DNA from: Durusdinium trenchii
Lineage: Eukaryota > Sar > Dinophyceae > Suessiales > Symbiodiniaceae
Length of the DNA: 64,000 bases
Assembly: GCA_963970005.1 (NCBI GenBank)
Contig: CAXAMN010000001.1
Location: forward strand, 2,366,975 to 2,430,974
Direction: 5' to 3'
The first letter of the stretch is position 1. Every line of letters begins with the position of its first letter. Positions 31,691-43,559 of the stretch are shown here, in pieces. The position numbers were made by a program, and so were the translations under genes. The notes beneath the pieces were generated by a model. It was not told the origin of the DNA. It did not search any database and was given only the letters and a program-made list of their open reading frames with translations.

Positions 31691-34600
31691 TTGCATTTTT
31701 GTTCCTGCCTCTCGCGTTCTCTTCTCTTCCCGCTGTCCTACCTTTCGTGTCTCCCTCCTCTCAAGTATATAGAGGTACTCGACTCAACTGCTGAAACATT
31801 TGACAAGATCACTTGACAAACAAATCGTGCTCGAATACGAGCAGGCTTCATTCCTTTACCAGCTCTTTCGATCCGTTCATTTTTTGGTCGACCCGTTCTT
31901 CATCTTTGCCTGCTTTTGAGGCGCCGAGCGCCCCGTGTCTTCAAGAGAATTCTGGAGGACGGACGAGCGAGCGCTCAAGCGCAGCAAGGGAATCGGGGTC
32001 GAAGCAGGTCGTTTCGGGGTTGTGATGCGATTAGGGAGTGGAAGAGCAATTTTGCAGGTCGCAGTAGAGTCCTTTTCCAAGGATGTGTTTGCTCCGTACA
32101 GTGTGACAGGCGTGATACTCTACAGGATACGGATCGACCACGGAACTCATGGAACTGGGGGGCGAGTTTTCGCTGACAAGATGGTGCTTCTTGGTTTGGT
32201 GTGCATACAGATACAGCACATCAAGGGAAAAAAAGCTGCGCGTGCCGAACAGCATGCGGTTTCCTTTTGGTAGATGCGTTGTGATGCGGTGTCCTTTTGG
32301 TAGATGACGTCAAGACACCCGAGCCAACTTCAACCACCGGTACATAGTCCTTATTTTGAGAAACAACGCTGGCGATACACCACTGTACACCTAAGAGGAG
32401 TTTCAACTCTTCCAGTCGTTGTTTTGTTCCGTTCTTTTTGTGGTTTGGCATTTGCCTACACCTCCAACCAGTTGAAGAGGCCATTTTGGATCTGGGCCCC
32501 CGACCTCATGGCCTGACGCCATTGGCGGTTGAGTTCAACCGCCAGTCAAGGAAGGTCCAATATTCCCCTACGCATTCAATACGAAAAGGAATTGACATCC
32601 AGTACAATTCCAAGATTCTACAGTTTGTCTATAGTTATCATGAATTCTATGTGTTTTTTTGGTTGTGCTATTGTGTTCTATTAAAGCTGCTAGTTAAAGA
32701 GCTAAAACGTAGACAAACAATCTTCCAAAGCCAAAATAGAGTAAAATGAAAGAGCTCAACGGGTCATGTCTACAGCATTATATATATATAGATAGTTATT
32801 TGTCCTGGCTTTCAACACTCCAAAATAATGTTTCTTAGGAGTTCTATCAGTGGAAGATGGAAACAACCGATCTTTCCCAAAAGGAGCCCGGCTTGGCCAT
32901 GGTCCTTGGAAGTGTCATGGGGGCCGGGAGGCCCGAAGTGAAAGAAAAGGGGTTTCAATATGTTTCAATTAGGTTGGTTGAAAGTTGTTTAATGCATGAA
33001 CCTCTATTTCTTGGAGGTCGCTGTTTGTGCTCTTTCAGAGCTTGAGGATTCTTCAGCCATCCAACGCAGACTAGTGAACATATGGATATAGACACTCAGC
33101 AAGTTGTGGGCTCATTAGCAGCCACTGGTGTTGAGTTTAAGGCAGTTTGGTTCAGCACAACAGAGTCTACTGTGCTGTGTTCTTTTTTCTTGGTTTTGTT
33201 GTGTTTGTGTGGAGCAATAAGGCGGTGGTCTATCGGCAGCCATGTGTATAATATATATATATATACCTGTGTGAGCAGAGCGGTTTTTATCTAGGGGCCT
33301 GTTCGACACCTCCTATTCGTGATTCGACACATCGCATGGATGGTCCTTGACATGGCAGCTCGAAGAAAGAGGTCGGTGGAGCTCGGCCGGTTGTTCAGCA
33401 GAGCTCGGCCATAAGCCATTGGGAGACCTGTCGTTCAGCAGAGACGACGGAAGCCATCCTTTTGGAACTGACGGACGGTGTGACGTGCCGGGGGGATCTT
33501 GCTTTGGACCCCCAAGATTCGCATGGACCTTGCTTGGAACCTTGGGCAGCCAGGCTGTGGAATGTAGATTCAAGAAACCACAGACCTGGGGCGTTGGACG
33601 TCTTCCCCTGGAACAAGCCGTGGTTTCCTCACGTCCAGTTCACCCCCTGCTGGTGGATTTCATGGCCCCTCCAAGGGGTTATGTTCCGCCAGGAAGTGTT
33701 TTTGTTCGTCATCAAAGCGTTCGTGATGGTTTCCCTTGCGTTGTTCCCCAGACTTCCCCAGCTAACCAAAAAAATACGACAACCTGAGTATGTCTTGAGT
33801 TTGAGCCCTCAACTGTTCAGCATTTCAGCGGAGACTGTGACAGACTGAATCACTCGTAGGCTTTTGATAGTGTATCTTTTGATGTTCCCTTTGTTTACCA
33901 AAAGGCCATTGGAAACACTGCCTTTTGATCCAAACCTTCCTGGACCTTCAAGGGATGTCGGAGATCCCTAAGTAGCTTCCAGCCAGGTGATCCCCATTAG
34001 TATATAGGTATGTATAGGTCTAGGTGCTGGGAACAAAACAGTTTCTTTTTCCATGGTATGCAAAGGTGCTGGTTATAGGTGCTGGATATGTATACATCTG
34101 GTGACAGGTGTCTTCCCATCCGTCCATCCGTGTCAGTCCGCACCGAGGTCATGAGCTCCATGCGCTTGCGCGAGACAGCGCCCTTCGGACAGACGGTCGA
34201 CGGGTGATCCTTCGAACTTCGGAGACGAGGTATTGTGGCACAAAACTTCGGTCCCCCAATAACCATGGGAAACGGCCTCGGGAAGCCTATGGGTTTTAGG
34301 CTTGGGGGGGTTAACATATTTGGAGGGGTTGACTTTTGGTCCCGTTTCCGTTGTTTTGGGAGTGGATTCACTAGTATGGATCATGTCATATGGGTATTAC
34401 CTGACATATGCATGCATATGCCTCGCAAAATCTGTGGACCTCCAAGCAACCGCATACTTGTAGTAGCACTAACACCTACAAAAGTGTTTTTGGCGACCGC
34501 CGTTCCATCCCCTTCGATGCCGGTCCGATCGGCCTCGAGGCCGGTCGAACGAAACCCGAGGCATGTGGCTGATGGTTTGAGCAAATGCCTTGGACTGCTG

Positions 34601-34861
34601 AAGAAGAGGCCGATCTGCAGCGCTGTTCGCGCGCGAAGAGGCGGAACAGCGTACGGCCCGAAGACGGCGATGCGGTGAGCCAAGTATAGCCAAGTTGAGC
34701 TACGACAGGGATTACAAGCCTCAAGTAACTGGCAAGGACGTGAAGCTTGCTAGGGCGTGAAGCTGGTTTATCGCGGTCCAGTGATCAGGGATGTTCTAGC
34801 AGGTGGGCCCTAGCTCAGTTTAGTTGACCGCCAGACTCCGAATGCACAATTCACCGCCAGA
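31691..34861. other. Stretch without confirmed gene
   Basis: Several frames are open for 100-150 codons (31935-32273, 33347-33787, 33462-33848, all +). The last contains a hydrophobic run (VFLFVIKAFVMVSLALF) that could be a membrane segment, but overlapping frames are equally open and no splice borders are clear. At 34.5-34.7 kb one frame gives MPWTAEEEADLQR, too little to call. Confidence 0.35.
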
Positions 34862-34900
34862 ATGCCTCCGGACATTTACGTCCTTGGCGGTGGGGAAGCC
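34862..34900 (+). CDS. Possible Kelch Gly-Gly strand
   Basis: The frame MPPDIYVLGGGEA follows an acceptor-like CCGCCAG and matches the Kelch strand I-Y-V-x-G-G. It stops at a TAG right after. It lies 1.7 kb upstream of the first secure Kelch exon, on the same strand. It may be an upstream blade or coincidence. Confidence 0.3.
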
Positions 34901-34902
34901 TA

Positions 34903-36586
34903 GGTCGACCTGTTGCGGGCTCGCTGTTCGGCCCGCCGAAGCGGATGTACCCGGTGTTGAGAGGATGATGTTGGATGTATCAAAGTGAATGGGACCCAGA
35001 GCTGAGTGGAGTGTCTTAATGTAGACTCTTGAGAATACTTCAACTCCCCATATGAAGAAGAGTGCATCCTTGCACCGGGCGTCCACGAGCCGCATGTGGC
35101 TCACACATGGGACAAGTCTATGCCACCTGGCCCGGGGGGCACGGCCCGTTTGGACTGATGAGGCGCTCAGGTTGCTTGTGAAGGTGTCACGCAAGGTCAA
35201 AGGTGCCGCCATGATCTTCGTGGAACTTTCCTGTTGCTGATTTGCGTTAGCTGCTCCTGTTTGCATGTCAAAAGGGCTTTTCGAATGCTGTTTCAGTGGA
35301 ACGCTGGCAGCACTGGCCACCTCTCTGAGGGTGGACCTTCGTGGCCGCGGGAGGTAGAAGGGGTTTTACAATCCAAGTAGGGGGGTGATTAATGACTATT
35401 AATCAAGCGTCTACATGATGGATGATGGTATTTTTTTGTCATCATGCGACGTCAGAAATCTGCCATCGGATGATTTGGAACGGGATTCACTGGATGGAAC
35501 ACCGCTGCTCAGACATTGGATCGACTTTGTAGCAGCTTTTTTTCTGGCTGATAGCTAGTAAGCTAGTAACCAATACCTTCCACTTACCGGGTCAGAACGG
35601 CTTGACTCATGGTTTGGAGAGACTTGGGGTTGTAGGTGCTTGGTTGGATGGAATGACTTCCATGCCGGTGTTGATCTTTAAGGATCTTTAAGGCTTTCAA
35701 GACGATGAGACTTTGCAAGCAGTTTGCATGTACCTTGGCCTTGGCCCACTAATTTTCAGAAGGCTCAAAGGTCAGGCATTGTGATAAGGGAAACAAATGT
35801 CAACCAAGACCTGAAGTGTTGAAAGGCTCTCTCTTGGGATGGTTCCTTTATCGTCAGAGGGCTAAAGGGGTGGAATCATAAATTATATAAAGGGGTTGAT
35901 ATTATATAGTGAGTAGTATAAATCTACATAGTCCAGGATCAAGTCTAGGTCATTTGTTCTTTTCTTAATAGAGCTACTTCTGTCGCGGTCCGTTTCGGGT
36001 GGGATTTTGTGATTGGTTGGAGCCTGAAGTGTTTTCTTTGCCAGGCATCATATTGCAGCAGACATCTGTCGGATTGAATCACAATGATTTTGGATTGAAT
36101 CACAATGAAAGAAATTACACAAATCATCCGACACACTTGGTCGAATGGACTTGGTTGACCCTGCGAACACACTGAGACTTGGACGGTCACGATGTGGCTC
36201 AAACATCAGTTTCGGCAGGCTCAAACATCAGGCTCAAAGATCATGTATTCCATGTACCAGGGGATTGATTGGGGACACCCTGTTTTTACGCTATGCACTT
36301 TGCTTACACTCTGACTCACTAACATGGGCCTTTGCAAGACTACTTAGACTACTTTCCTTTACAAACAGGGGATTTTCAGTGGGATTTTCGACTTCCATGT
36401 TAGTGAGTCAGATGTTTCCTTACAGGATGTACTGGTTGCCATTCAATCATGGGCTGTCTCAAAAGGAGAGCAGACCCGAAACACCTTAATTCGGAGAATG
36501 GACAACCTCCCCAGCCTCCCCAAATGCTTGGGCTCCGAGCATGACGATCTAGTCCAATCTACTGAACCCCATCAGCAATGCTTCAG
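34903..36586. other. Intergenic or intronic stretch
   Basis: A minus frame at 34820-35320 is open for 166 codons but overlaps competing + frames. A dispersed block (GGTTTTACAATCC ... TCAAGCGTCTACATGATG) lies at 35357-35420. Nothing else supported. Confidence 0.3.
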
Positions 36587-36675
36587 CCTTGTCATCGGCT
36601 GTTCAGTCGATGACCAAGGCAAGAACGATTCATCCCCAGCGCTTTGCGCCGTGGAATGCTTCAGCCCTCTTCGGG
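36587..36675 (+). CDS. Kelch-repeat gene, exon a (Gly-Gly-like strand plus V-E-C-F-S-P)
   Basis: Between acceptor CTTCAG and donor CGGG|GTGAGG the frame reads LVIGCSVDDQGKNDSSPALC followed by AVECFSPLRG. In Kelch beta-propellers each blade runs L-Y-V-x-G-G ... V-E-x-F/Y-D-P ... W; here the second Gly of the pair is Cys, the rest fits well. Kelch proteins are usually scaffolds or substrate adaptors. The blade's Trp is expected at the start of the next exon, and it is there at 37428. This is the first secure exon of a + strand gene running to about 54.4 kb. Confidence 0.6.
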
Positions 36676-36883
36676 GTGAGGCGCGAATCCATCGGAGCTG
36701 GATTGGAGCGCAGGGGCTGATCGGAGCATATCGGAGCTGTGTCAGAAGGGAGGCGGGAGCTGTCGGTGCTGGGAGTGGAAGCCTATAGTTACCCTAGTTG
36801 GATGTTGTTGCCCAGACACTCAATATATGCCGTCCCATTGACCCCGGATCATGGGTTACTCAGTTTGTGTAAGGCTTCGACCT

Positions 36884-36979
36884 CCCCGTTCCAGGGCAGG
36901 TCCATTGAAATATCGCCAATGCGAAGCCCGGCAAACCGATGACCACTCTCAGTGGGGCACCAGAAATCCAGCAGATCCC
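36884..36979 (+). CDS. Candidate small exon, relation to Kelch gene unclear
   Basis: A frame reading PLKYRQCEARQTDDHSQWGT and RNPADP ends in phase 0 at a strong donor CCC|GTGAGTAC. It lies between two Kelch exons that would fit each other without it. It could be an alternative exon or chance; no motif is recognised. Confidence 0.3.
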
Positions 36980-37141
36980 GTGAGTACTCGTAGTAGTTCA
37001 ACCTTCGCAGCAGATCCATCCCACCAAGACTCCAGCAGATCCTCAGATCTTTCGCCGGTGACCAACCCGCAATTCTCTGAAATCTCCTTTGCGGACGAGG
37101 TGGGCATGCTTAAAGACCTCCATCCTCAAGACGATCAAGAG

Positions 37142-37218
37142 CTAACAAGAAGCTACTAGTAACATTTTGGGCATCGCTAGGAACGGAGCGAGGACGCTAC
37201 GAACGTAGCTCCTGGGGT
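37142..37218. repeat. TACTAGTAAC/GAACGGAGC mixed repeat
   Basis: AACAAGAAGCTACTAGTAAC is followed by GGGCATCGCTAGGAACGGAG, GACGCTACGAACGTAGCTCC. Both variants of the family are joined here, in a predicted Kelch intron. Confidence 0.8.
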
Positions 37219-37427
37219 AACACAAAGCTAGTTGTAAACTGCGGTCTGGGGCTCCTGGAGCCGGCCCAGCCCATGGTCGGGTTGTTGGCTTTGCTCCATC
37301 AACTCAAGTGGTCAGATCTGTCCTTTTTCTACAGGTCGAGAGTCCATGAAGACCCTTAATTCCCACCTGCTGTGAGAAACCCTGTTCCCTCCTCTTCCCT
37401 TCTCTCCCCTCCTCTCCCCCTCGCCAG

Positions 37428-37490
37428 TGGCAAGCTGTGCCACCCATGAGAGTCAGCCGCTATGGCTGCGCGGCCGCCACTCTGAATGGC
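37428..37490 (+). CDS. Kelch-repeat gene, exon b (W...PPMR...Y-G strand)
   Basis: A near-perfect polypyrimidine tract (37381-37425) ends in CGCCAG, then the frame reads WQAVPPMRVSRYGCAAATLN and G. This is the classic Kelch outer strand: W, then P-P-M, then R, small residues and the Gly turn. It continues directly from the V-E-C-F-S-P of the preceding exon. The 3' border is not clear; coding character is lost within about 15 bases after the Asn-Gly. Confidence 0.65.
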
Positions 37491-38352
37491 TTGTGGCCCT
37501 GGCATCAGTTATTGAGAGACAAACGCCTTCAACCCCAACTGAAAAGCCACCTCCTTAAGACCCACAGATCTTTCTTTAGTCGAAATGGGTCTAAGGAGTG
37601 GAAAAAATGCGTGTGGGTCACTGATGCCCTTGTTTTTGCATGCCGGACTTTGGAAGAACATTAGTATTTGTTATGTTATATAGATTTATATAATAATAAT
37701 CAATAATATATACAGTATAGGGGATAGTATGGGGCACCTTCAAAAGATCTTGAAGGCCACCACCTTTGGACAAGATGTTCTTTAGTGTGTGTGTGTAGAT
37801 GAATCGTTTGGTTAAGTTGCATGCTGTACACATTTGTATATATACCCGTTTAAGAGGGGCGCCACCTCTTCAAGAAGAGACACATGTGGTTTGCTCCTCT
37901 TCACAGACGGTATCATGAACGCAAAAGAAAGGATAGACTGATAGACTTTGGCTTGTTCTGCCTCCTACCGGTGGCGCATTGTGCCAGTGGGGAAACAAAT
38001 TGAGTCTCCAACAGATGAGCAAAGTCTTTGAGTGGCTGTTGTGTGAAGACGATGGCCATCAATGGCCGGTGCATGGTAGGGAAAGATATCACACGATTCG
38101 ACAGACATGATCCATTGGCCCGCTTGCTTTTCGAGTGCTTGCTGGCGGATCGTGGCAGGTTGTACGTCGTGGATGCCCCAGAGTGTTAGTGTTCGATTGC
38201 GCTCTTGCCCTTTGCTGTGGAAAGTCTCCTACCCCAATAATCTCTGAATGCGTTTGTCTCAAACAAGCACTCGTCCAAAACGCCAAGTTGTGGGAAAAAC
38301 GTCCGCTGGGTCCGATGAGAGACGTGGTCTCCAGCGCAAAGCGCTGGCCCAG

Positions 38353-38376
38353 GTCGGGGGACACGATGGCCAAAAG
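38353..38376 (+). CDS. Kelch-repeat gene, exon c (microexon V-G-G-H-D-G-Q-K)
   Basis: After acceptor CCCAG the frame reads VGGHDGQK, with ALG following in the genome. This is the Kelch Gly-Gly strand with its H-D-G turn. If it ends at AAAAG|GCGCTC (a GC donor, a type common in dinoflagellates), it joins in phase to the next exon as ...GQK-ALASAERFDP, a natural Kelch sequence. At 24 bases it would be a microexon, so the borders are tentative. A minus-strand frame overlaps here. Confidence 0.45.
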
Positions 38377-38568
38377 GCGCTCGGGGGGGGGCCGATGAGT
38401 GCCAATCTGATGTCGAGACTTCTCCAACGGACTCGGCTCCACCTTCCACAAGTGCAGACAGGGACACCCACAACAAATAGCACAAACAATGCTATAGAGA
38501 CACGCAAATGCTCAGGGAATCCAGCATGAAAAAACCAAATTCTCAACCAAACTGGCCAACAAAGAACA

Positions 38569-38705
38569 ATGTGGTGCAATGCAAGCAAAGACTGTCATCC
38601 CAGTCCCACAGAAGTGATCCAACAAAGAAGCTGGAAAGACCAGATGTTGGACGAAGATGACTTGAGCAAGGTGCTCAAGTTGCACAAGACTGACTTTGCA
38701 CAGTT
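38569..38705 (+). CDS. Candidate exon, unknown
   Basis: The + frame reads EVIQQRSWKDQMLDEDDLSK, then VLKLHKTDFAQ, acidic and helical, and looks coding. It lies between Kelch exons c and d, which would fit each other directly. It is either a nested feature or chance. Confidence 0.25.
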
Positions 38706-39248
38706 TCATGTGTCAGGCGTCGGGTCATCAGGTGTTAGGGCTCAAAAGATTGTGAGAGGGTGTAAGTCGCAATGAGAAATCTTGGCAGAAAGAAAAGCAA
38801 ACGTCAGCCGGCAGCCCAACAGGGGGGAGGCAGCCAGCTATAGCAATTCAATCTTGGCCAAAGAGATACTGTAACTTCAGGTGTGATAAACTAGCGAGAG
38901 GGCCAACCAACAATTTACATTAGAAGTTCAAAGGTCAGGTGAAAAAGAATAGGAAGATGGCCTAGAGAACTAGCTTCGAGTAGGAATTCCCCCAACTAAC
39001 ACTAGGACCACCCCATAAAACCCAACCATTTGGATCAGCATTCTGGACTGCCATACCCATACACTCCATGTATGGAATATATGCCTACATTGACCCCCCC
39101 CCTGGCACCACCCCAATTGATCGGCAGTTATGGCAGTCCCATGGGTCGCGTCTATGCCATGCACTTCCATTTCGGATCGCCAACGCACGCCCTATTCACC
39201 ACACCTCGCCCTCATCCACACCCATGCGGAACCGCCGAGCTGGGCCAG

Positions 39249-39330
39249 GCCTTGGCTTCCGCTGAGCGCTTTGATCCGACGGTCAAGAAGTGGAGTCGTT
39301 TACCGGATATGCCGTTGGGAGCTCCAGGGA
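39249..39330 (+). CDS. Kelch-repeat gene, exon d (A-E-R-F-D-P...W...L-P-D-M-P)
   Basis: Acceptor CTGGGCCAG is followed in phase 0 by ALASAERFDPTVKKWSRLPD and MPLGAPG. This is an almost consensus Kelch blade segment: (V/A)-E-R-F-D-P, six residues to W, then L-P-x-M. The 3' end is uncertain; the frame stays open to 39380 but Kelch character fades after the Met-Pro. It follows exon c in the expected order. Confidence 0.7.
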
Positions 39331-39399
39331 TGCCGAGGTATTCCGGGGTTTTCCAACGGGAATCATCTGAGATCATATAATCAGATGAGTCGGTTCAGT

Positions 39400-40910
39400 A
39401 CGCAGGGGCCCGGGGTGACTGTCAGGAAAATACTGGAGACCATTTTTTACGATGTTTGATGATTCTGATGAGTAAGTAAACACCAGCGGAAATGAATCCA
39501 ATCCTGGCAGCCTGGCTGCCCCCGGCTTCAGGGATGAAAACGGAAAGAGGAAATGAAGGCAGCAGTGGCTGGATTGAAACTCTTCGATGTATCGGTCTCT
39601 ACGTACCACCGGAGTAGGTGCACCGGCGATTGCCATGTTAACAGCGCTACCAGCACCCTCACAGCGTCACAGGCCGTTCGTATTCGCCCCGTGGCATCAC
39701 GCAGATGACAGGATAGGAAATCCAAAGCCCAGTGGAAGCTCCACCTGCGTGCTAACATGTGCTAACGCGAAGCCACAGGGCTTTGACCTGCAGAAGAAGA
39801 AACCCGTTGAGCAATTTTTTCTTCTACAAACTGATCACACCGAAGAGGTTCCCCGTAGCAATCAGCCTGCCAATGCACTCGTGAGAAGCAGTGGCACTTG
39901 TAACATGAAATGTGTCACGTCACAAGAAACATGCCAGTTGAAGGCCAACAGAACTTGGGCATGTTCTCCACTCCTATAACCTATACCTTTGGGATTCTTT
40001 GGGTGTTTACATGGTGTTTACTCATGTTTAGTTTAGTCCCAACTCTAGGGGAATTGACCATAATGCCCTGTGTGATGCTACGCCATGAAACCAACAAGTC
40101 TTATGATATACATACTGCTTTGCATGCAAGTCGGACAGTATGGCTATGGCTTTGCTTGTTGAAGGGAAGACATTCTCAAAGAATCTCTTGAAGGTGATTT
40201 GGAGGTTTGCTCCCAATCACATAGAGACTCACAAGCCCTCACACGCTCCCCTTCTTTGACCGCAAAGAGCCATGTTCCTCCCATGCTGAGGACTCCACGT
40301 TCACGCTGCGCAGCGGTCGCAGTGAAAGGCCTTGCAAAAAGCATGTTGCAGTTCAAGGTCGCGATCTATTCTTTGGCCCCGAAATGGTTTCTGTGTAAGA
40401 TTCGCGACGTGAATGAAAACAACATCAAACAGGAACCCCCCAATTTTGCACGAGTGGTTGTCATGGAGACAGTTGATTGACGAGCATCCAAGGGCTTGAA
40501 TCCGTGAGGGATAACATTTAACATGGGCATGATGCTAGGCTCAAAGCCTGTAGGCGTCATGGAATCCAATTCCATAGAAACGATTGGAGACAGTTCAATC
40601 CAATTCCATGGACACAATCCAACCCTGAGATCAACGATTGAGGTCCATTGATTGATCAATCCCAAACACTCCATGGGACATGGAATCTATGCCACCCCAC
40701 TTGAGCCACGCCAGCCTGAGTCTATACATATACGTATATACAAATATATATATATATACATATACATATATATATATTATATTAGTTATAGATGCCAGTC
40801 CCAGACAGGTCGTGGGTCGTGGGAATGTTCGATCTTACATCATAAGAGATGGACCATTTCTGCTGCATTTCCTCGCGGCCGCGTCGACCATGTGATGTTT
40901 GGCGTGCCAG
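39400..40910. other. Predicted Kelch intron
   Basis: A + frame at 39802-39979 (KKKPVEQFFLLQTDHTEEVP and on) follows a CTGCAG acceptor and ends at a TAA; it looks partly coding but does not fit the Kelch order. TA-rich microsatellite at 40735-40785. Confidence 0.3.
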
Positions 40911-41022
40911 GACGCTTGCATGTGCTCGGCGGGCGAGCAGAGTCACGGCTGACCAGTCCTCAAGCCTTGCCGACAGAGAGTTGGGCAGCCAAGATGGATG
41001 AAAACTGGAGAAACTCCGTGAA
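40911..41022 (+). CDS. Kelch-repeat gene, exon e (G-R-L-H-V-L-G-G)
   Basis: Acceptor GCGTGCCAG and donor GAA|GTGAGT frame 112 bases. With one G carried from the previous exon, the frame reads GRLHVLGGRAESRLTSPQAL, then PTESWAAKMDENWRNSV. G-x-L-x-V-x-G-G is the Kelch inner strand. The split-codon position (after the first base of the Gly codon) is the same as in exon h at 53501, which supports both. The tail past the Gly-Gly is longer than usual for one blade. Confidence 0.6.
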
Positions 41023-41028
41023 GTGAGT

Positions 41029-43170
41029 GAAGCATGGCCATCACTCGCCCGGAAACTGCGGCCACGGGCCGTGGAATCTCTAGACTGATTTGGAAAACCT
41101 GCCGCGTCTATGCCGTCTTCAGAAGGGTTTTACGTTTTACATCTCGACAGCCAGGGCGTTGGATTCATTATGATTCATTCATGCGAAGGACAAACATATC
41201 TACTAATTAGGAGCAAGAAGCTACTATATAGTAGCTCCTGGCATCGCTCTGAACGGCACAAGAAACCACTTAATTGTAACAACGGGCATCGCTACGAACG
41301 GAGCAATCGGAAAAAAAGACTTAGCTTCGCTCCCGGGGTGTCCAAACATGTCGCCCCCGGACGAACATGTTGCCGATGGGATGGTGGCACCATCGAGGGA
41401 TCGGAAAGGACAACACATGGACTGGCCCCGCAGAGAAAGACCATGTGATCGCCCCGCTATGTCACAGGGGTGTTCGATTTTCATGTTCGAAAGTCGGAGA
41501 GTAGTGCAGACCCTTGATTCCACTTCAACCCCCCATAGATTGAAGACGGTTTTACAATCCTCATGTGGGGGGGTTATTCATCAAGGGTCAAAATGATGTG
41601 TTGGAGGAACGTATTTCAAGGTAACTCATGACCAGAGCTGTTTGAGGTTCGGTTGTGGTGATGTTGTTTCTTTCTAGTGGTGGTGTTGTGTGCTTGTGTG
41701 TTTGAGTGAGTATGTATGTTTGGGTTTCTTGCGCATGTTTTTCCTGGAACACGCGAAAAGGGTGCCATCTCCGGCCTTCGGAGAATCGAGGATTCGGTAC
41801 GTAACTTCAGTCATCGAAGTCTCATTGACCAGGCGAAAGCACCAGACAAAGTCATCAAAGTCGTACCCTTTTTGGTTTGGAAGTGGTTGGAATTGGAGGT
41901 TCTCAGACTCCGCACGAGGTTTTTGGGGGTTCCGCACGATGTTCACTCTGCTTCTACCTGATGGGCCACTTTACTTCCATCGGCAAAGACCACCACTGCA
42001 ACAGGGCAGCCCCTGACATGCAACAAAAAGGCCGGGAATTACAAGGTGAGCTTCGTGTCACCTAATCCAACATGAGAATGTATAATATATATATATAATA
42101 AGCTATAAGTGCGGCTATAAGATTTACTTTTGGGCTGCTTCACAGTGAACAGGCTGTTTTCCGCAGTGAAGGAATGCTCAGTTCAATTCAGATGGTGCTT
42201 GTTCGCTGTTTTCTCCGACGACTGAGGATTTGATCCCAGAACCTGCAAATGGGAGGCAGACCGGGTCGGTCCGCTTTGGTCCGCATGACGGTACCGCTTC
42301 GCTGTTTGCATGTGGATGTTAGTATAGGAGCGTATTCGTTTTTGTGTGTGTTTCCTTTTGGTTCACCAACATATTGACTCGTAGAGTTGTTCATTCTTAT
42401 TTGATGTTCTTTGTGTTTTTTGTTTGTGCTTTTCTCCTTGCTTGTTACAGTCTTGGGGGAGGTGACAATGATCCTACACTTGTTTGCGGTTTTGATAGGG
42501 AATGAGGATTGTTGGTTCCTTAATTGTTGTGGTCCACACCCCAATCAAAGATCAAAGGTTCTTTGAGGCCCTTTGCACGTAGTTCATTGACGTTCATAAA
42601 TTGCTGCGAAGACGATCAATACTTTGCTTCGGGGGGTGGATGAGGTGGGGGGTGAGGGCCCCATTCAGTGATGAAGTTTGCCCGTAAAAAATGGCCATTC
42701 GACCAGTGAGATTGGCCCGAAACCGCACCCCAAACGCTGGACCACTGGACCGCAAGAAGTACATGGTTATAGTGCAATAGTTGCAATGGGGTCAAGCCTT
42801 GCAGCGAAGGATTCATCGAAGTTAATTCATGTTTCAGGATTTGTGCTCACTTGTGGATACAGATTCCGCAGAGTTGTCCTTGGAAGTCCACCTGCTGCAA
42901 GTGAAAGCTTGAAAACAAAGTTCCAGAGAACCGCCGTAAGTGCAAAGTATACCATGAACACTTTGAAAGAAAGAAACACGTCCAGACTGGCATGCCAGCA
43001 GAAAACCTTCTTTGCATTGTAAGAACATCCAAAAAACACGGTACAATCGTGCAATAACACTGCTTTAAACAGAAATAGACAAATATGTAATAGACACATA
43101 ACTAAGTAATACTATAAGTAAGACTAAGTACATAAATAAATCAATTGTCATTTCGGTGAACGGGAAAAAC
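41029..43170. other. Predicted Kelch intron, first part
   Basis: Holds a TACTAG/GAACGGAGC mixed repeat (41.20-41.34 kb), the GGTTTTACAATCC dispersed block (about 41.55 kb) and an ambiguous region at 41.72-42.04 kb. There the + strand reads DQAKAPDKVIKVVPFLVWKW and the minus strand reads YDFDDFVWCFRLVNETSMTE over the same bases, both protein-like; a donor GGTGAGC ends a + frame near 42040. Confidence 0.35.
41206..41340. repeat. TACTAGTAAC/GAACGGAGC mixed repeat
   Basis: AGGAGCAAGAAGCTACTATA, GTAGCTCCTGGCATCGCTCT, GGGCATCGCTACGAACGGAG and GCTTCGCTCCCGGGGTG. It shows both variants side by side, as at 37.15 kb. Confidence 0.75.
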
Positions 43171-43171
43171 A

Positions 43172-43277
43172 GTTTGTTGTTGTTGTCGTTATTGTTGTTG
43201 CTGTTGTTGTTGTTGTTCTCGTTCTTGTTCTTTTTATTGTTCTTGTTCTTGTTCTTCTTCTTGTTGTTGTTGTTGTT
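43172..43277. repeat. TTG/TTC microsatellite
   Basis: TTG triplets change into TTCTTG hexamers and back to TTG. It resembles the tract at 4.27 kb. Confidence 0.9.
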
Positions 43278-43559
43278 TAGATTACCGTGTTACTTGTCAG
43301 CTGACCTGCCCTTTGATTGATGTGTGCACATCCCACTCGAGGAGAGTAGGCTGGAGCATTGAGCCTGTTTGGGACGCTAAAGTTATTCTTTTTCACAACC
43401 CTTGTGTGCATGTTCCTTTTTGTATCTTGTTCCCGAATGCGTAGCGAAGGGTTCTCGTTTAACTCTTGGGGGTCTGGGGGTAGAGCCTTGTTCGCGATCC
43501 GTTGTTTCTACGTCCGCAACCGTCCGCAACCGTTCGCAACTGTTCGCAACCGTTCGCGG

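Noticed and set aside
34482..34680. M-P-W-T-A-E-E-E-A-D-L-Q-R as a Myb/SANT start
   Set aside because: Only the first dozen residues fit; the spaced Trp residues of a SANT repeat do not follow and other frames are equally open.
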